From Megaleporinus macrocephalus (Eukaryota; Chordata; Actinopteri; Characiformes; Anostomidae), in assembly GCA_021613375.1 (NCBI GenBank), contig CM038705.1, positions 11,298,711 through 11,362,710 on the forward strand: a stretch of 64,000 nt of DNA, in the 5' to 3' direction. Under the pieces are notes generated by a model that was not told the DNA's origin, made no database searches, and was given only the letters and a program-made list of their open reading frames with translations. Below, piece by piece: positions 45,965 through 58,599 of this stretch. The position numbers were made by a program, and so were the translations under genes. Positions within the stretch are counted from its first letter, which is position 1; each line of letters starts with the position of its first letter.

Positions 45965-48731
45965 TAGGGCTGCAACGATTCCTAGAGACTCATACAACCA
46001 TATACAGCGCACTGTTTCCACCTTAAATGATGATGAGTTAAGATGAAGGCTAGTAAAGAGTGTATGTTAGTTATGGTTATATGTAATGACTAGTTAAGAA
46101 AGTAAGTCAGTGTGATGAGTTGAGATGAAGGCTAGTAAAGCGTGTATGTTAGTTATAGTTATATGTAATGACTAGTTAAGAAAGTGAGTCAGTGTGATGG
46201 TGAGTTGAGATGAAGGCTAGTAAAGCGTGTATGTTAGTTATGGTTATATGTAATGACTAGTTAAGAAAGTAAGTCAGTGTGATGGTGAGTTGAGATGAAG
46301 GCTAGTAAAGCGTGTATGTTAGTTATGGTTATATGTAATGACTAGTTAAGAAAGTAAGTCAGTGTGATGATGAGTTGAGATGAAGGCTAGTAAAGCGTGT
46401 ATGTTAGTTATGGTTATATGTAATGACTAGTTAAGAAAGTAAGTCAGTGTGATGGTGAGTTGAGATGAAGGCTAGTAAAGCGTGTATGTTAGTTATGGTT
46501 ATATGTAATGACTAGTTAAGAAAGTAAGTCAGTGTGATGATGAGTTGAGATGAAGGCTAGTAAAGCGTGTATGTTAGTTATGGTTATATGTAATGACTAG
46601 TTAAGAAAGTAAGTCAGTGTGATGGTGAGTTGAGATGAAGGCTAGTAAAGCGTGTATGTTAGTTATGGTTATATGTAATGACTAGTTAAGAAAGTAAGTC
46701 AGTGTGATGATGAGTTGAGATGAAGGCTAGTAAAGCGTGTATGTTAGTTATGGTTATATGTAATGGCTAGTTAAGAAAGTTATGGTTATATGTAATGACT
46801 AGTTAAGAAAGTAAGTCAGTGTGATGGTGAGTTGAGATGAAGGCTAGTAAAGCGTGTATGTTAGTTATGGTTATATGTAATGACTAGTTAAGAAAGTAAG
46901 TCAGTGTGATGGTGAGTTGAGATGAAGGCTAGTAAAGCATGTATGTTATGGTTATATGTAATGACTAGTTAAGGAAGTAAGTCAGTGTGATGGTGAGTTG
47001 AGATGAAGGCTAGTAAAGCGTGTATGTTAGTTATGGTTATATGTAATGACTAGTTAAGAAAGTAAGTCAGTGTGATGGTGAGTTGAGATGAAGGCTAGTA
47101 AAGCGTGTATGTTAGTTATGGTTATATGTAATGACTAGTTAAGGAAGTAAGTCAGTGTGATGGTGAGTTGAGATGAAGGCTAGTAAAGCGTGTATGTTAG
47201 TTATGGTTATATGTAATGACTAGTTAAGAAAGTAAGTCAGTGTGATGGTGAGTTGAGATGAAGGCTAGTAAAGCGTGTATGTTAGTTATGGTTATATGTA
47301 ATGACTAGTTAAGAAAGTAAGTCAGTGTGATGGAGAGTTGAGATGAAGGCTAGTAAAGCGTGTATATTAGTTATAGTTATATGTAATGACTAGTTAAGAA
47401 AGTAAGTCAGTGTGATGGTGAGTTGAGATGAAGGCTAGTAAAGCGTGTATGTTAGTTATGGTTATATGTAATGACTAGTTAAGAAAGTAAGTCAGTGTGA
47501 TGGAGAGTTGAGATGAAGGCTAGTAAAGCGTGTATGTTAGTTATGGTTATATGTAATGACTAGTTAAGAAAGTAAGTCAGTGTGATGGAGAGTTGAGATG
47601 AAGGCTAGTAAAGCGTGTATGTTAGTTATAGTTATATGTAATGACTAGTTAAGAAAGTAAGTCAGTGTGATGGTGAGTTGAGATGAAGGCTAGTAAAGCG
47701 TGTATGTTAGTTATGGTTATATGTAATGACTAGTTAAGAAAGTAAGTCAGTGTGATGGTGAGTTGAGATGAAGGCTAGTAAAGCGTGTATGTTAGTTATG
47801 GTTATATGTAATGACTAGTTAATAAAGTAAGTCAGTGTGATGGAGAGTTGAGATGAAGTTAGTAAAGCGTGTATGTTAGTTATGGTTATATGTAATGACT
47901 AGTTAAGAAAGTAAGTCAGTGTGATGGTGAGTTGAGATGAAGGCTAGTAAAGCGTGTATGTTAGTTATGGTTATATGTAATGACTAGTTAAGAAAGTAAG
48001 TCAGTGTGATGGTGAGTTGAGATGAAGGCTAGTAAAGCGTGTATGTTAGTTATGGTTATATGTAATGACTAGTTAAGAAAGTAAGTCAGTGTGATGGTGA
48101 GTTGAGATGAAGGCTAGTAAAGCGTGTATGTTAGTTGTGGTTATATGTAATGGCTAGTTTAGAAAGTAAGTCAGTGTGATGGCGAGTAAATTATCTAGGC
48201 TTTGCTTAAGAACATAACCACAGAATATAAAAGCCTGAGCTTCATTCACATTATCATTTTGATCATAGTCACAAACATACACTCACAAGGACATACACCC
48301 CTCACACACACACTTCCCTCACAGTGATGCACAAAATACACAATAAACTAAATATCAGGTGGTGTTTGTAGCTATTTGGAGTCTAAAATGCACCAAATCC
48401 AAAACAGCAAGTATGTTTAGTTTAGTTTGTTTGCAGTAAGTGGGTCAGCAAGTGTAGGACAAGCTTCAGCAGAGTAAATGACTGTACAGTAGCCAGTCCT
48501 GTGAACTTGAATGATATAGTATGATGTATAGGTCTAGTAATAAATTTTAATAACAGTAATTTTCTTCAAAACCTTATTGTATGCAATTTAGGCAATCCAG
48601 TGTTAAAGCACCTGTCTTATTTTATCTTATATATTTACTATTCCTCTTTAATACAGCAAAAATATTTTTATATATTTTATTTTTATCAATTAATTGATTA
48701 ATCGATGGAATGATCTATAGCTGCAGCCCTA
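45965..48731. mobile_element. hAT-type insertion carrying an 85-bp satellite
   Basis: The ends TAGGGCTGCA (45965) and TGCAGCCCTA (ending 48731) are exact inverted repeats, flanked by a perfect 8-bp duplication, CTTTACAC (45957-45964 and 48732-48739). The host repeat reads continuously if the insert is removed. There is no transposase frame; the interior is an 85-bp array plus about 550 bp of AT-rich sequence with 'gattaatcgat' near the right end. Confidence 0.93.
46025..48185. repeat. 85-bp tandem satellite, about 25 copies
   Basis: The unit begins gatggtgagttgagatgaag and runs through gctagtaaagcgtgtatg and atgtaatgactagttaagaa to gtaagtcagtgt. Identity between units is very high. One partial duplication (near 46770-46800) and alternating gatgatgag/gatggtgag variants indicate recent block duplication. 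Confidence 0.96.
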
Positions 48732-48960
48732 CTTTACACCTACATAGTGGACTAACCAGGTAGAGTGGACAGTGAGTGGACACAGTGTTTATAAACTCCC
48801 GCACCATGTCAGTCTTACAGCAGTGCTGAGAATGAGTCACCGCCTGAATAATCCCAGCTCTGTGGGGGTCCTGACTATTAAGGAACAGCATGAAAAGGGG
48901 CTAACAAAGTCTCCAGAAAAACAAATGGACTACTATCTGTAATTGTAGGTTTGTAGAGCT
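48732..48960. mobile_element. Foldback repeat, right piece
   Basis: Continues the repeat from 45903-45964: 'gtggacagtgagtggacaca', 'cagcagtgctgagaatgagt' and 'gtgggggtcctgactattaa'. Confidence 0.75.
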
Positions 48961-49292
48961 GATAAAATGCACAGTGGTGAGTATATACTGCTTATATAGT
49001 AGTGAAACTATTTTATTGCCAATTTGGTATGAATAAACTGTTGTACTAAAAGTGTTTTGTGTTTTCCCTTCCTTTAGTGTTATATAGTCTTTTGTAGGTA
49101 TAGACCTTTGGCACAGTTGTAAAGCACAGAGTACACGATAAAGGGAGAAATTCACTCTCCGCCACTTGTTACACCTTGTTAACAGGTGATGTCATCTCGT
49201 AACCTAATCCTCATTGCCCGCCTACTGGCAAGCTTACATGCCCTCATGCAATGCACAGACAGCTGCAAAGATCAAAACACACCTCTCTGAAA

Positions 49293-49803
49293 TAGAGATG
49301 GAAGGATTGCTCGGCTATGTATGGGTATCGGCCGATTTCTAATCAAAATATGCGATCGGCCGATATTTCTCCCATTTAGTTGATCCCGAGAGCTGATCGA
49401 TGGCGTTAAACAAATAAGCCAATTTTCTGTATTTCCAGCTAGTGTTTCATCCAGGGAGAGGAGCCCTCCGTGAAAAACCCTCCAGCCAGGTCCCTGCAAC
49501 TCCTGTCTGAACCTCTAGGTGGAAAAACATATTGTTTAATTTTTGACAGACTGACTAAAGCAGCGGCCTCGCGAGAACAGGTTATGGAGACTTTTAACAC
49601 TACTAATCTGATACGGCACTTAAGAGTACACTACGCGGCTGAATACAGTGAGTATCAGCAAATAGCAGAGCTAGCACGCGCAGCTAGCACAAAACAAACA
49701 ACCCAGAGAACCGTGCAGGCCAGATCTGACCGGTACGCACAGAACAGCAGCAGCAACAGCCAGAGAGCTAAAGGCCTTAAAAACACTGATTGGTCCATCT
49801 CTA
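49293..49803 (+). mobile_element. hAT element with relic of the BED-type zinc-finger region
   Basis: Ends TAGAGATGGA and TCCATCTCTA. An open frame from 49470 contains NTTNLIRHLRVHYAAEY, the typical end of the BED zinc finger at the N-terminus of hAT transposases, then a degenerate stretch. The frame runs past the element to 49988, so it is not a gene. No target duplication is visible. Confidence 0.8.
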
Positions 49804-49904
49804 CATTCTGCTCCTGTCTAGCTAGCAAAACTGGATCAGGTCTGATTCTTTCCCACTCCCATTCGCAAAACCTAGCACACTCCAGCTATATGAATCACTA
49901 TATG

Positions 49905-50060
49905 AGGATGACCAACCCAAAAAAAGCAGCTACAGATGAGCTATCGTCTCTGACTGTACATCTGGACCAGCAAGGTAGGAGTGTCTAATCGAGAGGACAG
50001 TGAGTGGACACAGTGTTTAAACCCTCCAGCAGCACTGCTGTGTCTGATCTTGCTAAGTGA
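49905..50060. mobile_element. Foldback repeat fragment
   Basis: 'gatgaccaacccaaaaaaag', 'cagatgagctatcgtctctg', 'gtggacacagtgtttaaacc' and 'cagcactgctgtgtctgatc' match 25385-25530. Confidence 0.7.
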
Positions 50061-51050
50061 GTATATCCTGCTTATATAGTAGTGCAACTATTCTACTGCA
50101 TAATGTGTTAAATGAACAGTACACGTGTTGGGAGAAAATTATCTTTTCATTAAATCTGCAGAAAGTTTCAGAATAGAAGTGTCCTGCTTTCAGTTCCTCT
50201 TCCTTAAAGCCCATATGTGAATGTATAACAGTCACACCCTGCATATGATATTTGCTACTGATAAGGCCAAGTTTACAACAGTGTTCTAGTTTAATGGTTT
50301 GAAAATAACAGAAAGCTGGGTTTTGAAAAGCCCCATAAGACCCAGTTACCCTTCACGAGACTACTGGTTGTCCTAGCGGTGGAGGTCTCTACGTTCAATG
50401 CATACAGTATAGATTACTTTAAGTATTAGGCACCCCTGCCTTTCCTTCCCCCACCGCTAAAGGTGGGCATTTCTGTTTTTAATATAACAGGTGAAAAACG
50501 AGTCCATATAGCTCTAAGCAGGTATGCACTGCTCAGTTCAGAACTTCAACTTGACAACCGAAATGAAATCCCTCTCTGGATAGCAAAGCGAGAAAGACAT
50601 CTAAAGAACTTGTCTAAAAAACTTGTTCTCAATTTCTGGAAAAAAGCAGAAGTACCTGTTTAAGCAGTGGATTGTAGAAATGACAAACACAGTACACTTG
50701 GAGAAAATTAGGTTTATGCAGAAGGATGAACTTATATGACAAGATCTGGAGCCCCTTAATACTATTTCTTAGAGGAGACTGAGATTGAGCAAAATCTACT
50801 CAGTACATCGAGCCTTTATATGCAGCATTTCAGGGTATGGGTTGGGGATGTGCCCCCCTTTTTTTGTGGGGGGGAGGTGTCTGTTTTAGTTAACTATTAT
50901 TGTGTTTATCAAAATTAATTTGCATATATGTCATCTGAAGCATTTCAATTGTAAGTGATATGATTTAAACATGATGCTTCTTATTAATAATAAAGAAAAC
51001 TATTGAATTAAAAAAAAAAACTTGAACTGAATACTAAGTGTCTATGTGAT
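50061..51050. other. Spacer, nothing recognised
   Basis: A 66-codon frame at 50463-50663 is lysine- and leucine-rich without a known domain. A poly-A-like run at about 51010 could be a retroelement tail. Confidence 0.3.
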
Positions 51051-51280
51051 GTCAAGGCAAGTTTATTTGTATAGCGCTTTTTACAACAATGTTGTTACAA
51101 AGCAGCTTTACAGGAGTTTAAAAGCATGAAAACATGAAAGCACAACAATTTATCCACTGTGAGCAAGCCAGAGGTGACGGTGGAAAGAACAACTCCCTTA
51201 ACTGGAGGAAGTAATCTTGGGAGGAACCAGACTCACAAGCAGAGATCCATCCTCCTCTGGTCAAACAGTATTTACAGTTT
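51051..51280. mobile_element. Dispersed fish repeat (SINE/LINE-tail-like)
   Basis: gcaagtttatttgtatagcg, 'gggaggaaccagactcacaa' and surroundings are characteristic of a very abundant teleost interspersed repeat; the same opening is at 6625. Confidence 0.6.
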
Positions 51281-51329
51281 ATTAGTCTGAAGGTAAGAGC
51301 TTTAGAAACTGCACATGTGCTACATGATG

Positions 51330-54300
51330 TATATGTATAGACCAGTGTCTATGTGATGTATATGTATAGACCAGTGTCTATGTGATGTACATGTTTATAC
51401 CAGTGTCTATGTGATATATATGTATAGACCAGTGTCTATGTGATGTATATGTTTAGTCCAGTGTCTGTGTAATGTAAATGTATAGACCAGTGTCTATGTG
51501 ATGTATATGTTTAGTCCAGTGTCTATGTAATGTATATGTATAGACCAGTGTCTATGTGATGTATATGTATAGACCAGTGTCTGTGATGTGTATGTTTATA
51601 CCCGTGATTGTGTGATGTATGTGTATAGACCAGTGTCTATGTGATGTATATGTATAGACCATTGTCTATGTGATGTACATGTATAGACCAGTGTCTATGT
51701 GATGTATATGTATAGACCAGTGTCTATGTGATGAACATGTATAGACCCGTGTCTATGTGATGTACATGTTTATACCCGTGCTTATGTGATGTACATGTAT
51801 AGACCAGTGTCTATGTGATGTACATGTTTATACCCGTGCTTATGTGATGTACATGTATAGACCAGTGTCTATGTGATGTATATGTATAGACCAGTGTCTG
51901 TGATGTGTATGTTTATACCCGTGATTGTGTGATGTATGTGTATAGACCAGTGTCTATGTGATGTATATGTATAGACCATTGTCTATGTGATGTACATGTA
52001 TAGACCAGTGTCTATGTGATGTATATGTATAGACCAGTGTCTATGTGATGAACATGTATAGACCAGTGTCTATGTGATGTACATGTTTGTACCCGTGCTT
52101 ATGTGATGTACATGTATAGACCAGTGTCTATGTGATGTACATGTTTATACCCGTGCTTATGTGATGTAAATGTATAGACCAGTGTCTATGTGATGTATAT
52201 GTATAGACCAGTGTCTATGATATGCATATGTATAGACCAGTGTCTATGTGATGTAAATGTATAAACCAGTGTCTGTGTGATGTACATGTATAGACCAGTT
52301 TCTGTGATGTACATGTATAGACCAGTGTCTATGTGATGTACATGTTTATACCATTGTCTATATGATGTATATGTATAGACCATTGTCTATATGATGTATA
52401 TGTATAGACCAGTGTCTATGTGATGTATATGTATAGACCAATGTCTAAGTGATATATATGTATAGACCAGTGTCTATGTGATGTACATGTATAGACCAGT
52501 GTCTATGTGATGTACATGTTTATACCCGTGTTTATGTGATGTACATGTATAGACCAGTGTCTATGTGATGTAAATGTATAGACCAGTGTCTGTGTGATGA
52601 ACATGTATAGACCAGTGTCTATGTATAGACCAGTGTCTGTGTGATGAACATGTATAGACCAGTGTCTATGTGATGTATATGTATAGACCAGTGTCTATGT
52701 GATGAACATGTATAGACCAGTGTCTATGTGATGTACGTGTATAGACCAGTGTCTATGTGATGTATATGTATAGACCATTGTCTATGTGATGTATATGTAT
52801 AAACCATTGTCTATGTGATGTACATGTATAGACCAGTGTCTATGTGATGTACATGTATAGACCAGTGTCTCTGTGATGAACATGTATAGACCAGTGTCTA
52901 TGTGATGTACATGTTTATACCCGTGCTTATGTGATGTACATGTATAGACCAGTGTCTATGTGATGTACATGTTTATACCCGTGCTTATGTGATGTATATG
53001 TATAGACCAGTGTCTATGATATGCATATGTATAGACCAGTGTCTATGTGATGTAAATGTATAAACCAGTGTCTATGTGATGTACATGTATAGACCAGTTT
53101 CTATGTGATGTACATGTATAGACCAGTGTCTATGTGATGTACATGTTTATACCAATGTCTATGTGATGTATATGTATAGACCATTGTCTATGTAATGTAT
53201 ATGTATAGACCAGTGTCTATGTGATGTATATGTATAAACCAGTGTCTATGTGATGTGTAAGTATAGACCAGTGTCTATGTGATGTACATGTAAAGACCAT
53301 TGTCTATGTGGTGTACATGTATAGACCAGTGTCTATATGATGTACATGTATAGACCAGTGTCTATGTGATGTACATGTTTATACCAGTGTCTATGTGATG
53401 TATATGTATAGACCATTGTCTTTGTGATGTATATGTATAGACCAGTGTCTATGTGATGTACATGTATAGACCAGTTTCTGTGATGTACATGTATAGACCA
53501 GTGTCTATGTGATGTACATGTTTATACCATTGTCTATATGATGTATATGTTTAGACCATTGTCTATATGATGTATATGTATAGACCAGTGTCTATGTGAT
53601 GTATATGTATAGACCAATGTCTAAGTGATATATATGTATAGACCAGTGTCTGTGATGTACATGTATAGACCAGTGTCTATGTGATGTACATGTTTATACC
53701 CGTGCTTATGTGATGTACATGTATAGACCAGTGTCTATGTGATGTAAATGTATAGACCAGTGTCTGTGTGATGAACATGTATAGACCAGTGTCTATGTGA
53801 TGTAAATGTATAGACCAGTGTCTGTGTGATGAATATGTATAGACCAGTGTCTATGTGATGTATATGTATAGACCAGTGTCTATGTGATGAACATGTATAG
53901 ACCAGTGTCTGTGTGATGTATATGTATAGACCAGTGTCTATGTGATGTATATGTATAGACCATTGTCTATGTGATGTATATGTATAAACCATTGTCTATG
54001 TGATGTACATGTATAGACCAGTGTCTATTTGATGTACATGTATAGACCAGTGTCTATGTGATGAACATGTATAGACGAGTGTCTATGTGATGTACATGTT
54101 TATACCCGTGCTTATGTGATGTACATGTATAGACCAGTGTCTATGTGATGTATATGTATAGACCAGTGTCTATGATATGCATATGTATAGACCAGTGTCT
54201 ATGTGATGTAAATGTATAAACCAGTGTCTATGTGATGTACATGTATAGACCAGTTTCTATGTGATGTACATGTATAGACCAGTGTCTATGTGATGTACAT

Positions 54301-56785
54301 GTTCATACCAGTGTCTATGTGATGTATATGTATAGACCATTGTCTATGTAATGTATATGTATAGACCAGTGTCCATGTGATGTATATGTATAAACCAGTG
54401 TCTATGTCATGTGTAAGTATAGACCAGTGTCTATGTGATGTACATGTAAAGACCATTGTCTATGTGGTGTACATGTACAGACCAGTGTCTATATGATGTA
54501 CATATATAGACCAGTGTCTATGTGATGTACATGTTTATACCAGTGTCTATGTGATGTATATGTATAGACCATTGTCTTTGTGATGTACATGTATAGACCA
54601 GTGTCTATGTGATGTACATGTTTATACCATTGTCTATATGATGTATATGTATAGACCATTGTCTATATGATGTATATTTATAGACCAGTGTCTATGTGAT
54701 GTATATGTATAGACCAGTGTCTATGTGATGTACATGTATAGACCAGTGTCTATGTGATGTACATGTTTATGCCATTGTCTATATGATGTATATGTATAGA
54801 CCATTGTCTATATGATGTATATGTATAGACCATTGTCTATGTGATGTATATGTATAGACCAGTGTCTAAGTGATATATATGTATAGACCAGTGTCTAAGT
54901 GATATATATGTATAGACCAGTGTCTATGTGATGTACATGTATAGACCAGTGTCTATGTGATGTACATGTTTATGCCATTGTCTATATGATGTATATGTAT
55001 AGACCAGTGTCTATGTGATGTATATGTATAGACCAGTGTCTATGTGATGTATATGTATAGACCAGTGTCTATGTGATGTATATGTATAGACCAGTGTCTA
55101 AGTGATATATATGTATAGACCAGTGTCTATGTGATGTATATGTATAGACCAGTGTCTATGTGATGTATATGCATAGACCAGTGTCTATGTGATATATAGG
55201 TATAGACCAGTGTCTATGTGATGTATATGTATAGACCAGTGTCTATGTAATGTATATGTATAGACCAGTGTCTATGTGATGTATATGTATAGACCAGTGT
55301 CTATGTAATGTATATGTATAGACCAGTGTCTATGTGATGTGTAAGTATAGACCAGTGTCTATGTGATGTATATGTATAGACCAGTGACTATGTGATGTAT
55401 ATGTATAGACCAGTGTCAATGTGATGTATATGTATAGATCAGTGTCTATGTGATGTATATGTATAGACCAGTGTCTATGTGATGTATATGTATAGACCAG
55501 TGTCTAAGTGATGTATATGTATAGACCAGTGTCTATATGATGTATAAGTATAGACCAGTGTCTATGTGATGTATATGTATAGACCAGTGTCTACGTGATG
55601 CATATGTATAGAGCAGTGTCTATGTGATGTATATGTATAGACCAGTGTCTACGTGATGTATATGTATAGACCAGTGTCTACGTGATGCATATGTATAGAC
55701 AAGTGTCTATGTGATGCATATGTATAGACCAGTGTCTATGTGATTAACATGTATAGACCAGTGTCTATGTGATTAACATGTATAGACCAGTGTCTATGTG
55801 ATGTGTATGTATAGACCAGTGTCTATGTGATGTACATGTATAGACCAGTGTCTATGTGATGTATATGTTTATACCAGTGTCTAAGTGATGTACATGTATA
55901 GACCAGTGTCTATGCGATGTATATGTATAGACCCGTGTCTATGTGATGTATATGTTTATACCAGTGTCTATGTGATGTATATGTTTATACCAGTGTCTAA
56001 GTGATGTACATGTATAGACCAGTGTCTATGCGATGTATATGTATAGACCCGTGTCTATGTGATGTATATGTTTATACCAGTGTCTAAGTGATGTACATGT
56101 ATAGACCAGTGTCTATGGAATGTACATGTATAGACCAGTGTCTATGTGATGTACATGTATAGACCAGTGTCTATGTGATGAACATGTATAGACCAGTGTC
56201 TGTGATGTACATGTATAGACCAGTGTCTATGTGATGAACATGTATAGACCAGTGTCTGTGATGTATATGTATAGACCAGTGACTATGTGATGTATATGTA
56301 TAGACTAGTGTCTATGTGATGTATATGTATAGACCAGTGTCCATGTGATGTTTATGTATAGACCAGTGACTATGTGATGTATATGTATAGACCAGTGTCT
56401 ATGTAATGTATATGTATAGACCAGTGACTGTGATGTATATGTTTAGACCAGTGTCTATGTAATGTATATGTATAGACCAGTGTCTATGTGATGTGTAAGT
56501 ATAGACCAGTGTCTATGTGATGTATATGTATAGACCAATGTCTATGTGATGTGTAAGTATAGACCAGTGTCTATGTGATGTATATGTATAGACCAGTGTC
56601 TATATCATGTATATGTATAGACCAGTGTCTACGTGATGTGTACGTATAGACCAGTGTTTATGTGATGTGTAAGTATAGACCAGTGTCTATGTTATGTGTA
56701 AGTATAGACCAGTGTCTATGTGATGTATATGTATAGACCAGTGTCTATATGATGTATAAGTATAGACCAGTGTCTACGTGATGTG
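51330..56785. repeat. 29-bp minisatellite, about 188 copies, with higher-order structure
   Basis: The unit is atgtgatgtatatgtatagaccagtgtct with variants (tac/taa/gaac in place of tat; tttatacccgtgctt in place of tatagaccagtgtct). Rare variant blocks recur together: 'ctgtgatgtgtatgtttata' at 51581 and 51898 (317 bp apart), and 'tatgatatgcatatg' near 52216, 53014 and 54171. This shows duplication of multi-unit blocks. Units right of about 55000 are more uniform. Confidence 0.96.
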
Positions 56786-56899
56786 ACTTTCAAACTGATT
56801 TGTCAGAGGACTAGCCAGGAATCAAGTCCCTATGTATCTTGATTGATCTTGATTGTATGTTTTCCGTGCCTCACAACTTTTCTGGCCCCATTAACCTTA

Positions 56900-57690
56900 G
56901 GTATCTGACAGTGTTTTTCAATGACAGCTGTCCTTGACAGGTCTTAGGTTGGCTGGAGGTCCCTAACATTATTTTTGACTATCTGGTTGGCTTGGTTAGG
57001 CTCTTTCTGAACAGGATTTTGTCTTTTTATGAACAATACATTCCAGTGGGAGATTGATAAACTTCCATAAGGAGTACAGACTGCCAGTCAAGATCCAAGT
57101 AATGGCCCTTGACTGTGCTTGCAGGGGTACAAACTCTATACTTCACTGGAAACTCGATTAGAATAATTGCCACTAACTCATTGGCAGTGTTTCAAAACCT
57201 TTCAAGCACAACATAAGCTTTTTTGGAGTTTGGCTGGGAAGCATTTAGGAGTCTGCAATGAAAAAGATCAGCGAGTTTGAATATTCTGGGAATATCTTGA
57301 ATGAATATCGTACAAATGTCAAGGTCTTGTGCCATCTAGTTTCTCGTTGATATCGTCAGTCTCTTGTGCTAACTCATGTAACATTGGACATGTCATCAAA
57401 ACACGCGACTGACTAAAACCCCATTCTGTAATGCCAGCAATGGAGCCATGTGGAAGTTAACTACTCTGGGTCTTCGGCACAACCAGCTTACTTTGCCTGC
57501 ATGCCTAAACTTGAGCAACTTCCTCGCAATTACAACACGATCAAAACTTTGGAACCTGGAACGTTCACAGGTCTGCTTCAACTCGAACCGCATCAAAATA
57601 CTTGCTGCCAATGGCTTCCACTCTATCAGGGCTCTTGAAGTCTATTATTGTTTAGAGACCAGGATGAATTGCGAGAGCTGTTGTTAGTGC
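56900..57690 (+). pseudogene. Decayed Toll-like receptor copy (LRR region only)
   Basis: The stretch from 57121 (AGVQTLYFTGNSIRIIATNS, then AVFQNL) matches the intact gene's AGVKVLNLKGNPIELIQAGS and AFQNL at about 61099. 57490-57560 matches 61606-61700 at base level (tttgcctgcatg..., ttgagcaactt), and 57585-57630 (NRIKILAANGFHSIRALE) matches NKIKHLKYPDFESSLALE. Frames shift, stops intervene and about 140 bases are missing relative to the gene. The left edge is vague, and there is no TIR part. It is a dead tandem relative of the TLR at 60434. Confidence 0.8.
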
Positions 57691-57953
57691 TGTTTTATGG
57701 ATTTTCAGAGAAAACGTAACATAGACTAATATCTACACGGTTAACACAGGTCGGCCCCAAAGTTTCTTTGTTTTGAAGTTAAACAGAGATATTCTGAATA
57801 CTCTGAATTACTATCCTTCCTTCTTTAAATCCAAAAACTTAAACTAACTGTCAGCACATTCTTCGTATTTCGTAAGTCGTATTTCTATTTTTTTTTTAAT
57901 CTAGATTCTCTGGAGGTGTTCGGTAACCCTAAGAATTTCAAGATAAAAAAATA

Positions 57954-58082
57954 TCACTACCGAAACTGTTCAAAGCTGTGAGTGCTGGTCATGTACTGGC
58001 TTTGTTTTGGAGTTCTTCTCAAAATTAACTGTCACTACCAAAACAGTTACTACTGAACAATGTGGTAAAGCTCCGGTAGTGA
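57954..58082. repeat. Small inverted-repeat element (tcactaccg ends)
   Basis: TCACTACC at the left and GGTAGTGA at the right, with 'tcactaccaaaacagtt' inside. A related 'ttttggtagtgacacaatga' stretch lies at about 63750-63860 on the other side of the TLR. Confidence 0.6.
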
Positions 58083-58191
58083 CATGATTGTTTTGTCAGT
58101 AACTAAATTAAATGTTCAGTCGTTTATTTTAATAATTTATTTTAATAATTTGTTTGAGTAATTTATAGGGCCACTCAAATGTGCTAGGCTA

Positions 58192-58530
58192 ATGCCTTAC
58201 CCAACCACACCTAGTAGAAGTCAAGCCAATCCAGACAAGTCTAGTCAACTCAGCCGGGTCCAGTCAAGCCATCTATCACTACACCAAATCCAGGTTTCCC
58301 TAGTCACGCCTGTCAGGCCCACTGAGTTTTCTTGTGGCTCGCCACACGAGTTCACTAACTCTACCCTTTCGTTAGAGTCTCTGCTCTATTTCTGTTCTAA
58401 CAAGAAACCAACGCCTGGATTCTCGAGTCCGAGCTCCCCTGGTTTCCTGGCTATCACGCCTCCGCCCAGCCCAGTACACTGCTCATTGCATTTCACCCTT
58501 GTTTTCAATAAAACCTTTTGCTTATGAATT
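58192..58530 (+). other. Possible retroelement 3' end
   Basis: A 111-codon Ser/Pro-rich frame ends next to ttttcaataaaacctttt, a poly(A)-signal context. It has no domain, no acceptor and no neighbouring exons. It may be an LTR (R/U5) or a retrocopy tail. Confidence 0.3.
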
Positions 58531-58570
58531 GTACCTTTGCTTCTGGGTTTTGTGAATCTTTACCGCTTTT

Positions 58571-58599
58571 TATTATTTATTTATTTATTTATTTATTTT
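58571..58599. repeat. (TTTA)n microsatellite
   Basis: About six TTTA units. Confidence 0.9.

Noticed and set aside
49470..49988. 172-codon frame as a gene
   Set aside because: It starts inside a hAT element, contains a BED-finger relic and runs out of the element into a different repeat.
52186..53992. Repetitive minus-strand 'YTSHRHWS' type frames
   Set aside because: They are read-through of the 29-bp minisatellite (three units make 29 codons); no start context or gene structure.
58192..58527. Ser/Pro-rich 111-codon frame as a gene
   Set aside because: No family, no splice support; better explained as the 3' end of a retroelement.
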